Below, piece by piece: positions 1-6,055 of a stretch of DNA of 6,879 nt (its first letter is position 1; every line of letters starts with the position of its first letter). The stretch covers positions 1 to 6,879 of the forward strand of contig JAIXSD010000495.1 of the NCBI GenBank assembly GCA_027484885.1, in the 5' to 3' direction. Both the position numbers and the translations under genes were made by a program. The notes below the pieces were generated by a model, which made no database searches, was not told the origin of the DNA, and was given only the letters and a program-made list of their open reading frames with translations. The stretch is from Rubrivivax sp. GTDB taxonomy: Bacteria; Pseudomonadota; Gammaproteobacteria; Burkholderiales; Burkholderiaceae_C.

Positions 1-218
1 ACGACCTTGCCCCCGGTGCGAAAGCCCAGTTCCGTCTCGACCCGCGCCCGCACGACGGCGGTGAAGCTGCGTGTGGACGCAGAGGCGCTCGGCTGCACCG
101 TGGTCACAAAAACCGGTTTAACGGCGGCGGTGGGCGCTGGCGGACCGCCGCAGCCAGCCAAGAAGGCGCTCGCAGCGGCAAGAACCGTGAGCTTGAGGGC
201 AGAAGTCATTAGATTCAT
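1..218 (-). CDS. RND efflux periplasmic adaptor (membrane fusion protein), N-terminal part only
   Basis: This is the periplasmic adaptor that would bridge an inner-membrane RND pump to the outer-membrane channel encoded just upstream. Only the first 72 codons are in the window; the gene runs off the left edge. The start at 218 is supported by AAGGA seven bases upstream; a second ATG lies three codons in. The N-terminus is a lipoprotein signal: a hydrophobic stretch ending in the lipobox LAGC, with the acylated cysteine at residue 23, so the mature protein should be anchored facing the periplasm. After a proline/alanine linker comes V-T-T-V-Q-P, then a stretch reading A-R-V-E-T-E-L-G-F-R-T-G-G-K-V, which matches the first beta segment of HlyD/AcrA-type adaptors. 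Its ATG overlaps the stop of the channel gene (ATGA), which implies translational coupling. The pump partner is not visible, so the substrate is unknown. Confidence 0.85.
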   Translation of the reverse strand, partial: MNLMTSALKLTVLAAASAFLAGCGGPPAPTAAVKPVFVTTVQPSASASTRSFTAVVRARVETELGFRTGGKV

Positions 219-1753
219 TGGGGTGTCCTTGCGGCCATGGAGTTGGAGGGGAGCGCGGTCTCTGTGGCGGTCTCTTCGGCGGTCTCTTCGGCGCTAACTT
301 TGGCGGTCACTTTGGCGGTCTCCTTGGCTGTGAAACCGCCCCCCAAAGCCTTGTAGAGCTGCAGGCCAGCCAGGGCCTGCTGCAACTGGCTGTCGGACAG
401 CGCGAGCTCGCTGGCCAGCACTGAACGTTGCAGGTCCAGAAGCCCCAGCCGATCGATTTGGCCCGCGCGCAGCAAGGACTCGCCGCGCTGCAGCGCGCGA
501 CGGCGATGCTCCAGCGTGCGGGCCAGTGCGGCGGCGCGCATGGCCTCTTCGCTTCGCACCAACAGGCTGTCCTCGACCTCCTGCACCGCCACCAGCACCG
601 CCTTCTGCCAGCCCAGCAGCGCCTCCTCGGCGCGGGCGGACTGCATGCGGATGCCGGCGTCGGTGCGACCGGCATTGAAAATCGGCGCGGCAAAGGCCAG
701 TGCCACATTTGAGAAGTGAGCGGGCGCCAGGTTCAGCCCGTTCAGCCGCAGGTCCTGGCTGCCGAACACGGCACTCAAGAAGAGCTTGGGCCACCACTGG
801 GCGCGGGCCTCGGCACCGCGCAACGTTTCGGCCGCGAGGCGCGCCTCGGCCGCGATCAGGTCGGGCCGGCGCCGCAGGAGATCGCTGGGCTGGCCGGTGC
901 CAATCTCGCGCACGGCGGGCCAGACAAAGCCCGGGGCCTCACTGACAACGCGGCTCGACGGGCTGCGGCCCAAGAGCACGGCCAATCGGGTTTGGGTGCT
1001 GCCGGCGAGCATGCGCAAGGGCGGCAGCTGCGCATCCAAGGCCTCGACCTCGGCGCGTGCGCGGTCCAGATCAAAAGCGCTGGCCTCGCCTTCGCGCCAG
1101 CGGCTGGCCACAGCGCTGGCGGTTTGGCGTTGGGTCTCGACCAGGGCCTGCACGATGCGAAGGCGCTGTTCGGTGCCTCGCAGCAGGTAGTACTGCCGCG
1201 CCACCTCGCTGGCCAGCAGCAGGCGTGTGCCCGCAAGAGCGGCCGTTGCAGCCTCGGTGTCCGCTTGCGCCGCGTCGCGCGCGGCCCGCACGCCGCCGGC
1301 AAGGTCGAGTTCCCAGGCCAGGTCGACACCGAGGCGCAGTGCGCGCGTATCGGGCTGGCCTTGCTGCTTGACCGGCTCTGGCAAGCCGCTCTCGCTGCGC
1401 AAGGCGGAGGCCTGCAGACCGAGGGTTGGGAACAAGCGCGAGGCCTGGGCATCTCGCCCTGCTCGGGCCTGGGCGACACGCTGCAGCGCCATGGCCATGT
1501 CCTGATTGGCTGCAAGCGCCGATTCGATCAGCGACACCAGCAGCGGATCGCCATAGCCCGCCCACCAATCTCCATCAGCGGCTGGCACCGAGATGGCCGG
1601 GCCTTGAGCGAAAGCGTTGGCCAGGGGCACCGAGGGTGTCGGGGGCTGCACCGGTGGCGCCGAGCAGGCCGACAGGGTCAGCAGCGCCGCGGCGGCGACG
1701 CTGCGGATCGCCCCAGCGGCTGCCGGTGATCTGTGAATGGATGCGGAGCTCAT
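215..1753 (-). CDS. NodT/OprM-family outer-membrane efflux channel lipoprotein with a repeat-extended C-terminus
   Basis: This is the outer-membrane duct of a tripartite RND efflux system, 512 residues long. A signal peptide ends in a lipobox (LSAC, Cys30), as in the NodT/OprM branch of the TolC superfamily. Family landmarks follow: DWWAGYGDPLL near residue 62, an alpha-helical coiled-coil region rich in A, Q, R and E, a W-E-L-D-L-A-G segment, and PSDLLRRRPDLIAAEARL at the start of the second structural repeat. The usual C-terminus L-Y-K-A-L-G-G-G ends near residue 473. Here it is followed by about 37 extra residues, made mostly of six four-residue units (AKET, AKVT, AKVS, AEET twice, ATET). 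The start at 1753 is the only ATG before the signal peptide, with TAGG five bases upstream. It is the first gene of an operon divergent from the TetR gene, an order (channel, then adaptor) different from the common adaptor-pump-channel layout. Confidence 0.93.
   Translation of the reverse strand: MSSASIHRSPAAAGAIRSVAAAALLTLSACSAPPVQPPTPSVPLANAFAQGPAISVPAADGDWWAGYGDPLLVSLIESALAANQDMAMALQRVAQARAGRDAQASRLFPTLGLQASALRSESGLPEPVKQQGQPDTRALRLGVDLAWELDLAGGVRAARDAAQADTEAATAALAGTRLLLASEVARQYYLLRGTEQRLRIVQALVETQRQTASAVASRWREGEASAFDLDRARAEVEALDAQLPPLRMLAGSTQTRLAVLLGRSPSSRVVSEAPGFVWPAVREIGTGQPSDLLRRRPDLIAAEARLAAETLRGAEARAQWWPKLFLSAVFGSQDLRLNGLNLAPAHFSNVALAFAAPIFNAGRTDAGIRMQSARAEEALLGWQKAVLVAVQEVEDSLLVRSEEAMRAAALARTLEHRRRALQRGESLLRAGQIDRLGLLDLQRSVLASELALSDSQLQQALAGLQLYKALGGGFTAKETAKVTAKVSAEETAEETATETALPSNSMAARTPQ
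257..328 (-). repeat. Six in-frame 12-bp tandem repeats in the 3' end of the channel gene
   Basis: Six consecutive 12-bp units can be aligned. On the plus strand they begin GGTCTCTGTGGC, then GGTCTCTTCGGC twice in perfect tandem, then three diverged copies (GCTAACTTTGGC, GGTCACTTTGGC, GGTCTCCTTGGC). On the coding strand each starts with GCC and encodes a four-residue unit A-(K/E/T)-(E/V)-(T/S), residues 476-499 of the channel. The two identical copies suggest recent slippage or unequal exchange. Because the unit is a multiple of three, copy-number change would lengthen or shorten the tail without breaking the frame. Confidence 0.9.
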
Positions 1754-1767
1754 GAAAGCCTATTTGA

Positions 1768-1783
1768 TGTACTTGCAAGTACA
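1768..1783. promoter_or_regulatory. Primary operator candidate for the TetR-family regulator
   Basis: TGTACTTGCAAGTACA is a perfect 16-bp palindrome in the divergent gap between the regulator and the efflux operon. It lies where transcription of the operon would start if the promoter at 1814-1787 is right, which is a normal repressor position. TetR-family dimers usually bind such palindromes and repress the neighbouring divergent gene. Binding by this regulator is inferred from position and symmetry. Confidence 0.7.
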
Positions 1784-1786
1784 GGA

Positions 1787-1814
1787 AGTGTATCGATTGA
1801 TACTGGACTGTCAA
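1787..1814 (-). promoter_or_regulatory. Sigma70-type promoter of the efflux operon
   Basis: Read on the minus strand, a perfect -35 TTGACA (1814-1809) is followed after 16 bases by TACACT (1792-1787), which matches the -10 consensus at four of six positions including the conserved T, A and final T. Transcription would start near 1780, giving a leader of roughly 27 bases before the channel start at 1753. The two operator-like sequences cover the -35 and the start point. On the plus strand, TACACT also occurs at 1816-1821, pointing toward the regulator gene, but it has no convincing -35. Confidence 0.6.
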
Positions 1815-1819
1815 GTACA
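1804..1819. promoter_or_regulatory. Second, degenerate operator copy
   Basis: TGGACTGTCAAGTACA matches the perfect palindrome at 1768-1783 in 13 of 16 positions, with the right half CAAGTACA identical. The two sites are 36 bp apart centre to centre. This copy overlaps the -35 hexamer of the efflux promoter and ends seven bases before the first possible regulator start codon, so it could serve both repression of the operon and autoregulation. It was identified by comparison with the first site only. Confidence 0.5.
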
Positions 1820-1826
1820 CTAAAGC

Positions 1827-2477
1827 ATGCGCAAGCCCGAAGACATGGAACCCACCAAGCCGCCACGCGGCCGCCCGCGTGACCCTGAGCGCTACCGGCG
1901 CATCCTGGATGCCGCGCGCCAACACTTCGACGCACACGGCCTGGTGCGGGCAAGCATGGACGCCATCGCCGCCGACGCCGGCGTGTCGAAGATGACCATT
2001 TACAGCCACTTCAAATCGAAGGAAGGTTTGTTCGAGGCGGCAATCCGTGAGCGCACCGATCGCGTGGTGGGCGGCCTGGCCGGCGCCGAATCCCTGGATC
2101 CTCTTCAGCCCAGGCAGGCCTTGATGGCGATTGGCGAGCAGTTCCTGACGCTGACGCGCGAGGAGCAGGCGCTGGGGCAGTTCCGCTCGATGTACGGCGC
2201 AGCGGGTGCACAAACCGAAGCCTGCAGCGCCTTTTACCGCCAGGGTGCGCAGCGCCTGATCGCTGAGGTGGCCGCCTACCTGCAGCGCGCTGATGCCGCG
2301 GGCGCACTGACGGTGAAGCACCCGCGACAAGCGGCCGACTTGTTTCTATCGATGTTTCTCGGGGATGGCCACATCCGCGGGCTTCTGATGCTTGAGATGC
2401 CCAGCGAGAAAGAGAACAGCGAGCAACTGCGGGAATGTGTTCGCGTCTTCCTGGCCGCTTACGCTCCGAGCCGTTGA
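1827..2477 (+). CDS. TetR/AcrR-family transcriptional regulator of the divergent efflux operon
   Basis: This is a 216-residue one-component repressor, probably released from DNA by a ligand that the pump exports. An arginine/proline-rich basic arm (R-G-R-P-R-D-P, residues 14-20) precedes the TetR helix-turn-helix at about residues 23-69, whose recognition region reads AGVSKMTIYSHFKSKEGLF. The C-terminal two thirds is helical and looks like the ligand-binding and dimerisation domain of AefR/AcrR-like members (F-R-S-M-Y-G near residue 128, then A-A-D-L-F-L-S-M-F-L-G-D-G). The start is uncertain. The ATG at 1827 has only a weak AAAG in front, whereas the ATG at 1845 (Met7) has GAAG five bases upstream. 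The later start would fit better if transcription begins after the TACACT at 1816-1821. The basic arm is kept with either start. Its place beside the channel gene and the shared palindromes indicate local control. Confidence 0.9.
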   Translation: MRKPEDMEPTKPPRGRPRDPERYRRILDAARQHFDAHGLVRASMDAIAADAGVSKMTIYSHFKSKEGLFEAAIRERTDRVVGGLAGAESLDPLQPRQALMAIGEQFLTLTREEQALGQFRSMYGAAGAQTEACSAFYRQGAQRLIAEVAAYLQRADAAGALTVKHPRQAADLFLSMFLGDGHIRGLLMLEMPSEKENSEQLRECVRVFLAAYAPSR

Positions 2478-2481
2478 GTCA

Positions 2482-2511
2482 CCCGGGCATGGGCGCTGAG
2501 CCCCATGCGGG
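2482..2511 (+). terminator. Hairpin just after the TetR gene, possible terminator
   Basis: Starting four bases past the stop codon, GCATGGG (2487-2493) pairs perfectly with CCCATGC (2502-2508) around an eight-base loop. An outer CCC/GGG pair closes the stem after a two-base bulge. No T-run follows, so it is not a classical intrinsic terminator; it may stabilise the mRNA 3' end or pause polymerase. Confidence 0.35.
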
Positions 2512-2688
2512 CCAGGACTAACATCCAAAGCCATCGGAATCCCGCGCGAGCTCGGCCCGCGGGCCTGGAGCTTCAAACTGCCGAAGTCCGAGAGGTTTCA
2601 GGCCGCTGTGCGACGGCACGCGCGCGACGCGCCCGTGCTCGCTGAGGTCCTCGCCGCTCAGCGGCTTTTCGAACGCAGGGTCTTTTGA
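2500..2688 (+). pseudogene. Start-less coding-like open frame, possible remnant of an unidentified gene
   Basis: This frame is open for 62 codons between a TGA at 2497 and a TGA at 2686, with no ATG, GTG or TTG at its start. From about 2524 it reads like real protein, including P-R-E-L-G-P-R-A-W-S-F-K-L-P-K-S-E-R-F-Q and then A-E-V-L-A-A-Q-R-L-F-E-R-R-V. About 80 percent of its third codon positions are G or C, with clearly fewer at second positions, the pattern of translated DNA in a G+C-rich genome. It overlaps the last 31 bases of the Fur-family gene on the opposite strand. I do not recognise the protein. It may be the C-terminal end of a decayed gene. It may also be chance, since open frames are common at this base composition and the minus strand here also has a moderately plausible open frame. 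Confidence 0.25.
2616..2663. terminator. Two adjacent GC-rich stem-loops between convergent genes
   Basis: The first hairpin pairs GCACGCGCGC (2616-2625) with GCGCCCGTGC (2629-2638), nine of ten pairs around a three-base loop. The second pairs CGCTGAG (2640-2646) with CTCAGCG (2657-2663) around ten bases and is followed on the plus strand by GCTTTTC, a short T-run. The pair lies between the ends of the TetR and Fur-family genes, where a two-way terminator is expected. The second hairpin includes the stop codon of the Fur-family gene, so it would more naturally serve plus-strand transcripts. Confidence 0.35.
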
Positions 2689-3077
2689 GCGCCAGGGGTT
2701 CGCGCGGGCTCGCTGCAGTCCGTGCAGCGCCCGTAGAGCGTCAGCTCATGGCGTTCAACCACGAAACCTTGGGGTGCCAGGCTTGCGAGGTTGCCGGGGC
2801 AGGCGTGGACCTCGAACACACGCTGACAGCTCAGACATTGAAAGTGATGGTGATGCTCGGCGCCCGCAATCTCATAGCGCGCCACTTCACCGGGAAGCGT
2901 GACCGCCAGCAACTCCCCGTCATCCACCAAGGTGCGCAGATTGCGGTACACGGTTGCAAGGCTCAGCCCCGGAACCTCCACTTCAGCCGCCTGAAGGATC
3001 TCTTGAGGCAGCAAAGGCCGTGCGGCATCGGCAATGGCTTGGCGGATGGCGGTGCGCTGTCGGGTGTTTCTTTCCAT
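2658..3077 (-). CDS. Fur-family metal-responsive transcriptional repressor (Fur or Zur-like)
   Basis: This is a short Fur-superfamily repressor (139 residues) that should bind DNA as a dimer when loaded with metal. The N-terminal winged helix spans about residues 5-65, with the recognition helix in S-L-A-T-V-Y-R-N-L-R-T-L (39-50). The hinge is followed by a four-histidine cluster (75-78) and two CxxC pairs (C81/C84 and C118/C121), the structural zinc site of the family. H91, C93, E108 and H110 are other candidate ligands. The residues do not settle the metal. The cysteine just before the histidine region that E. coli Zur uses is absent here (Y-E-I-A), yet the overall look is that of small betaproteobacterial repressors that I would guess are zinc- or iron-responsive. 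The start at 3077 is the only in-frame ATG at a sensible position, although GGAG is only two bases upstream, unusually close. It is divergent from the TonB receptor, with a palindrome between them, so local control and autoregulation are likely. Confidence 0.9.
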   Translation of the reverse strand: MERNTRQRTAIRQAIADAARPLLPQEILQAAEVEVPGLSLATVYRNLRTLVDDGELLAVTLPGEVARYEIAGAEHHHHFQCLSCQRVFEVHACPGNLASLAPQGFVVERHELTLYGRCTDCSEPARTPGAQKTLRSKSR

Positions 3078-3100
3078 GGCTCCGATTAAACCCCAATCTT

Positions 3101-3128
3101 TAATGCGAATGCATTTGCATTACCATTA
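3101..3128. promoter_or_regulatory. Fur-superfamily operator: near-perfect 22-bp palindrome plus an extra half-site
   Basis: From 3101 to 3122 the sequence is an inverted repeat in 10 of 11 base pairs, with left arm TAATGCGAATG and right arm CATTTGCATTA; only 3107/3116 mismatch. It can also be read as hexamers: TAATGC and GAATGC facing right, then GCATTT, GCATTA and CCATTA facing left, the last extending to 3128. Arrays of this shape are how Fur boxes are classically described, but the hexamer here (AATGC/GCATT) differs from the iron-Fur GATAAT. It is an A+T-rich island in the gap between the Fur-family gene and the TonB receptor, so it can control both. No clear -35/-10 pair could be assigned to either gene. 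Confidence 0.75.
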
Positions 3129-3170
3129 GAGATTGACTCCTCTCTGAACCCAGGTCTCAAAGAACACGCC

Positions 3171-5324
3171 ATGAACCACCGCCCTGCCCTTCCTCGCCTG
3201 ACCGCCCTGACTCTGGCCGCCCTTGCTGCGCTAGGCGCCCATCCCGCCTTCGCACAAGACGCCAGTCCGCCAACGGGTACGCAGCCCGCTGCCACGCTGC
3301 CCGCTGTCGAGATCGTGGGACGTACCGCCTCCGGCGCCTACCACGCCGGCGAGGCATCGGGCGCCAAAACCGAGCTGCGTCTGCGCGAGTTGCCGCAATC
3401 CGTGCGCGTGATGACCCGCCAGGCGATTGACGACCTCGGCGCCACCAAGCTGGACGACGTGCTCGACTACGTCGGCGGTGTCTCGCGCCAAAACAACTTC
3501 GGTGGCCTGTGGGACAACATCGCGGTTCGAGGGCTGGCTGGCAACGAAAACACCGGCATGGCCACCCTGCTCAACGGCTTCTCCTCCAACCGCGGCTTCA
3601 ACGCGCCGCGTGACCTGGCCGGCGTCGAGCGCATCGAGTTCCTCAAAGGGCCGGCCGCGTCGCTGTACGGCAGCAGCGAACCCGGCGGCACGCTCAACAT
3701 CGTCTCCAAGCGCCCGCTGTGGCAGGCCGGCCATGCGCTGGAGGTCTACGCCGGCAGCTTCAATCTCAAGCGCGCCGCGCTGGACAGCACCGGCCCGGTG
3801 AGCGAGGCACTGGCTTACCGGCTCAACCTGGCCATCGAAGACCGCGACAGCTTTCGCGACCATGTGCAGGCCCGCCGCGAGGTCCTGGCCCCGGCCTTCA
3901 GCTGGAAGCTGGGCGCGGACACCCGGCTGGACTACAGCGGCGAACTGCTGCGCCACCGAACGCCGCTGGACCGCGGCGTCGTCGCCACGGCCGATGGGCA
4001 GCTGGGCGTCATCCCGCGTGAACGCTTCCTCGGCGAACCGTCTGATGGCGACGTGACGGTGGACAACCGCAGCCACCAGCTCATCCTGAGCCACGACTGG
4101 GGCGAGCACTGGCGCGGCCGACTGGGCTTGTCCTACCGAGAAACAGGCATCCACGGCTTCTCCACCGAACCGACGGCACTGCGCGCCGACGGCACGCTGA
4201 CGCGCCAGCGCCGCCTGCGCGACTACGACTCCGACGACACCGCATTGCAGGCCGAACTGCAGGGCCGCGTGCGCGCCGGCTCCGTCGTGCACGAGTTGCT
4301 GCTGGGCGCCGAGACCTTCCGCTTCGACATGGACACGGTGATGCGGCGCATCAACCCCAGCGCAGCCAGCCCCTACGCGATCAACATCTTTCAGCCGGTC
4401 TACGGCCAGGCGCAGCCGACGCCAGCGCCCAACACCGACACGCTGGAGCAGCAGCGAGGCACGGCCTTCTACGCGCAGGACGCCATCACCCTGGCCGCCC
4501 AGTGGCGGCTGCTGGCGGGCGTGCGCGTGGATCGACACCGCCAGACGCTGCTCAACCGACGTAGCGGTGTTGCGACGCAGCAGGAGCCTTCGTCCACCTC
4601 GCCGCGCCTCGGCATCAGCTGGTTGCCATCGGCGCAATGGACGATGTACGCCAGCGCCGGCAAGTCCTTCCGGCCCAACGTCGGCACCGATTTTTCCGGC
4701 CAGGCCTTTGCCCCGGAAAGCGGCCGTGCATTGGAGCTGGGCGCGAAGTGGGAAAGCGCCGGCCAGCGCATGGGCCTGACGGTTGCACTGTTCGACATCC
4801 GCAAGCGCAATGTGCTGACCGCCGACCCGGCAGCCCAGACGGATCCGGCCCGCACCGGCTTCTCAGTCGCCGCGGGCGAAGTCGGCAGCCGTGGGCTGGA
4901 GCTGGACTTCGCCGGCCAGATCAGCATGGCCTGGCGGGTCAACGCCAGCCTGGTCTACAACGATGTGCAGGTCCGCCGTGACAGCACCTTGCCCACAGGC
5001 ACTCGGCTGCTGAACGTGCCCAAGGTCAACGGCAGCCTGCTGGCGGTGTACGAAGGTGCCTTCGCCAACGGCCAGCGCTACGGCCTGGGCGGCGGCGTCA
5101 CGCATGTCGGTGCGCGCCTCGGCCAGACGGGCACCAGCTTCGAGCTGCCCGCCTACACCACCGCCAAGCTGGTGGCGCACTGGCGCATCAATCCGACGCT
5201 GCGCGCCACGCTGGACGTCGACAACCTCTTCGACGCCACCCACTACACCAGCTCCTACAGCCGCGTCTGGGTCACGCCAGGTGCCCCGCGCTCGCTCACA
5301 CTGGGCCTGCAGGCCAAGTTCTGA
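3171..5324 (+). CDS. TonB-dependent outer-membrane receptor, siderophore/metallophore type
   Basis: This is an outer-membrane gated beta-barrel of 717 residues, the normal length for the class, which imports scarce metal complexes using energy from TonB-ExbBD. A Sec signal peptide is cleaved after A-F-A (residue 28). A TonB-box-like segment, L-P-A-V-E-I-V-G-R, follows at 43-51. The plug domain (about 65-185) has E-L-P-Q-S-V-R-V-M-T, D-V-L-D-Y-V-G-G-V, a V-R-G-L segment and G-V-E-R-I-E-F-L-K-G-P-A-A-S-L-Y-G (151-167), all typical of siderophore receptors. The barrel ends in the C-terminal phenylalanine signal for barrel assembly (L-G-L-Q-A-K-F). AAAGA lies seven bases before the start. There is no obvious histidine-rich external loop of the kind seen in zinc receptor ZnuD, so the ligand cannot be named. 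It heads an operon with the ABC genes two bases downstream and should be repressed by the divergent Fur-family protein. Confidence 0.95.
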   Translation: MNHRPALPRLTALTLAALAALGAHPAFAQDASPPTGTQPAATLPAVEIVGRTASGAYHAGEASGAKTELRLRELPQSVRVMTRQAIDDLGATKLDDVLDYVGGVSRQNNFGGLWDNIAVRGLAGNENTGMATLLNGFSSNRGFNAPRDLAGVERIEFLKGPAASLYGSSEPGGTLNIVSKRPLWQAGHALEVYAGSFNLKRAALDSTGPVSEALAYRLNLAIEDRDSFRDHVQARREVLAPAFSWKLGADTRLDYSGELLRHRTPLDRGVVATADGQLGVIPRERFLGEPSDGDVTVDNRSHQLILSHDWGEHWRGRLGLSYRETGIHGFSTEPTALRADGTLTRQRRLRDYDSDDTALQAELQGRVRAGSVVHELLLGAETFRFDMDTVMRRINPSAASPYAINIFQPVYGQAQPTPAPNTDTLEQQRGTAFYAQDAITLAAQWRLLAGVRVDRHRQTLLNRRSGVATQQEPSSTSPRLGISWLPSAQWTMYASAGKSFRPNVGTDFSGQAFAPESGRALELGAKWESAGQRMGLTVALFDIRKRNVLTADPAAQTDPARTGFSVAAGEVGSRGLELDFAGQISMAWRVNASLVYNDVQVRRDSTLPTGTRLLNVPKVNGSLLAVYEGAFANGQRYGLGGGVTHVGARLGQTGTSFELPAYTTAKLVAHWRINPTLRATLDVDNLFDATHYTSSYSRVWVTPGAPRSLTLGLQAKF

Positions 5325-5326
5325 AC

Positions 5327-6055
5327 ATGGCCACCATTCCCGCTCCGCTGCTGGACATCGAGGACGCCGTCGCCGGCTACGGCGAACGCGACGTGTTGCA
5401 AGGCCTGACGCTGAAGGTCTCGCCCGGCGAGATCTATGCGCTGCTGGGCGCCAACGGCGCTGGCAAGACCACCACCATCAGCCTGTTGCTGGGCTTTGTG
5501 CGAGCCCGCGCAGGCCGCGTGCGTGTGGGTGGCCTCGACCCAGCCGCTGACCTCACCGGCGTGCGCCGACAGATCGCCTACATCCCCGAGAACGTGGCGC
5601 TGTACGAGCATCTGAGCGCCCGTGAGAACTTGGCCTACCTGCTGGACCTGGCCGGCCAAGCCGCCAAGGACGCGGCCCTCCGTGAGGCACTGTCGACTGC
5701 CGGACTGGACAGCACCGCACACGATCGCCGTGTGGCCGGTTTCTCCAAAGGCATGCGTCAGAAGGTGGCCATCGCCCTGGCCTTGGCGCGCCACGTGCCA
5801 GCGCTGCTGCTGGACGAGCCCACCTCCGGGCTGGACCCGCAGGCCAGCGCCGAGTTCAGCCGGCTGTTGGGCCAGCTGCGCGCGCGCGGCGTGGCCGTGC
5901 TCATGGTCACGCACGACCTGCTGGGCGCGGCCGAGGTGGCCGACCGCATCGGCTTTCTGCTGGCCGGACGCTTGGTCGAGGAAGTGACGGCATGCGGCCC
6001 GGACCGCTTCGACGTGCGCGCCTTGCATCGCCACTACGCTGGGGCTGTTGCATGA
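5327..6055 (+). CDS. ABC transporter ATP-binding protein, ABC-2 (export-type) subfamily
   Basis: This 242-residue cytoplasmic ATPase would drive the membrane permease encoded next. All core motifs are present: Walker A G-A-N-G-A-G-K-T (41-48), signature F-S-K-G-M-R-Q-K (139-146), Walker B L-L-L-D-E-P (160-165) with catalytic E164, the D-loop S-G-L-D (167-170), and the switch histidine in V-T-H-D (H196). The Q-loop has glutamate instead of glutamine (Y-I-P-E-N, E88), and the signature is S-K-G-M rather than S-G-G-Q. Both are usual in ATPases that pair with ABC-2 permeases and argue against a classical binding-protein-dependent importer such as FecE or ZnuC. It starts two bases after the TonB receptor stop without a strong ribosome site, and its stop overlaps the permease start, so translation is probably coupled along the operon. 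Confidence 0.95.
   Translation: MATIPAPLLDIEDAVAGYGERDVLQGLTLKVSPGEIYALLGANGAGKTTTISLLLGFVRARAGRVRVGGLDPAADLTGVRRQIAYIPENVALYEHLSARENLAYLLDLAGQAAKDAALREALSTAGLDSTAHDRRVAGFSKGMRQKVAIALALARHVPALLLDEPTSGLDPQASAEFSRLLGQLRARGVAVLMVTHDLLGAAEVADRIGFLLAGRLVEEVTACGPDRFDVRALHRHYAGAVA

Noticed and set aside
7..297. Open frame of 96 codons on the plus strand at the left edge
   Set aside because: It is antisense to the adaptor N-terminus and to the repeat region of the channel gene; its arginine/serine-rich translation derives from those repeats.
716..1729. Long open frame of 337 codons on the plus strand, antisense to the channel gene
   Set aside because: It mirrors the NodT-type gene, whose family motifs and lipobox are unmistakable. 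The antisense translation is low-complexity (G, Q, A, R) without recognisable domains, as expected for the opposite strand of a G+C-rich gene.
1575..2330. Open frame of 251 codons on the minus strand crossing the divergent promoter region and the TetR gene
   Set aside because: It would run through the start of the regulator, both operators and the start of the channel gene, and it shows no domain. The TetR helix-turn-helix on the plus strand is clear.
2346..2576. Open frame of 76 codons on the minus strand at the end of the TetR gene
   Set aside because: It mostly shadows the regulator's C-terminus, has no plausible ribosome-binding site seen and no recognisable domain.
3133..3161. TTGACT at 3133-3138 as the -35 of the TonB receptor promoter
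   Set aside because: The base positions 17 downstream (near CTCAAA) do not form a credible -10, and transcription would start almost at the start codon, leaving no room for the AAAGA ribosome site.
3231..4637. Open frame of 468 codons on the minus strand inside the TonB receptor gene
   Set aside because: The receptor frame has a signal peptide, plug motifs and C-terminal phenylalanine. The antisense product has no family features and is a composition artefact.
5255..6034. Open frame of 259 codons on the minus strand opposite the ABC ATPase
   Set aside because: All ABC motifs are on the plus strand. The antisense protein is Q-, G- and H-rich without a recognisable fold.
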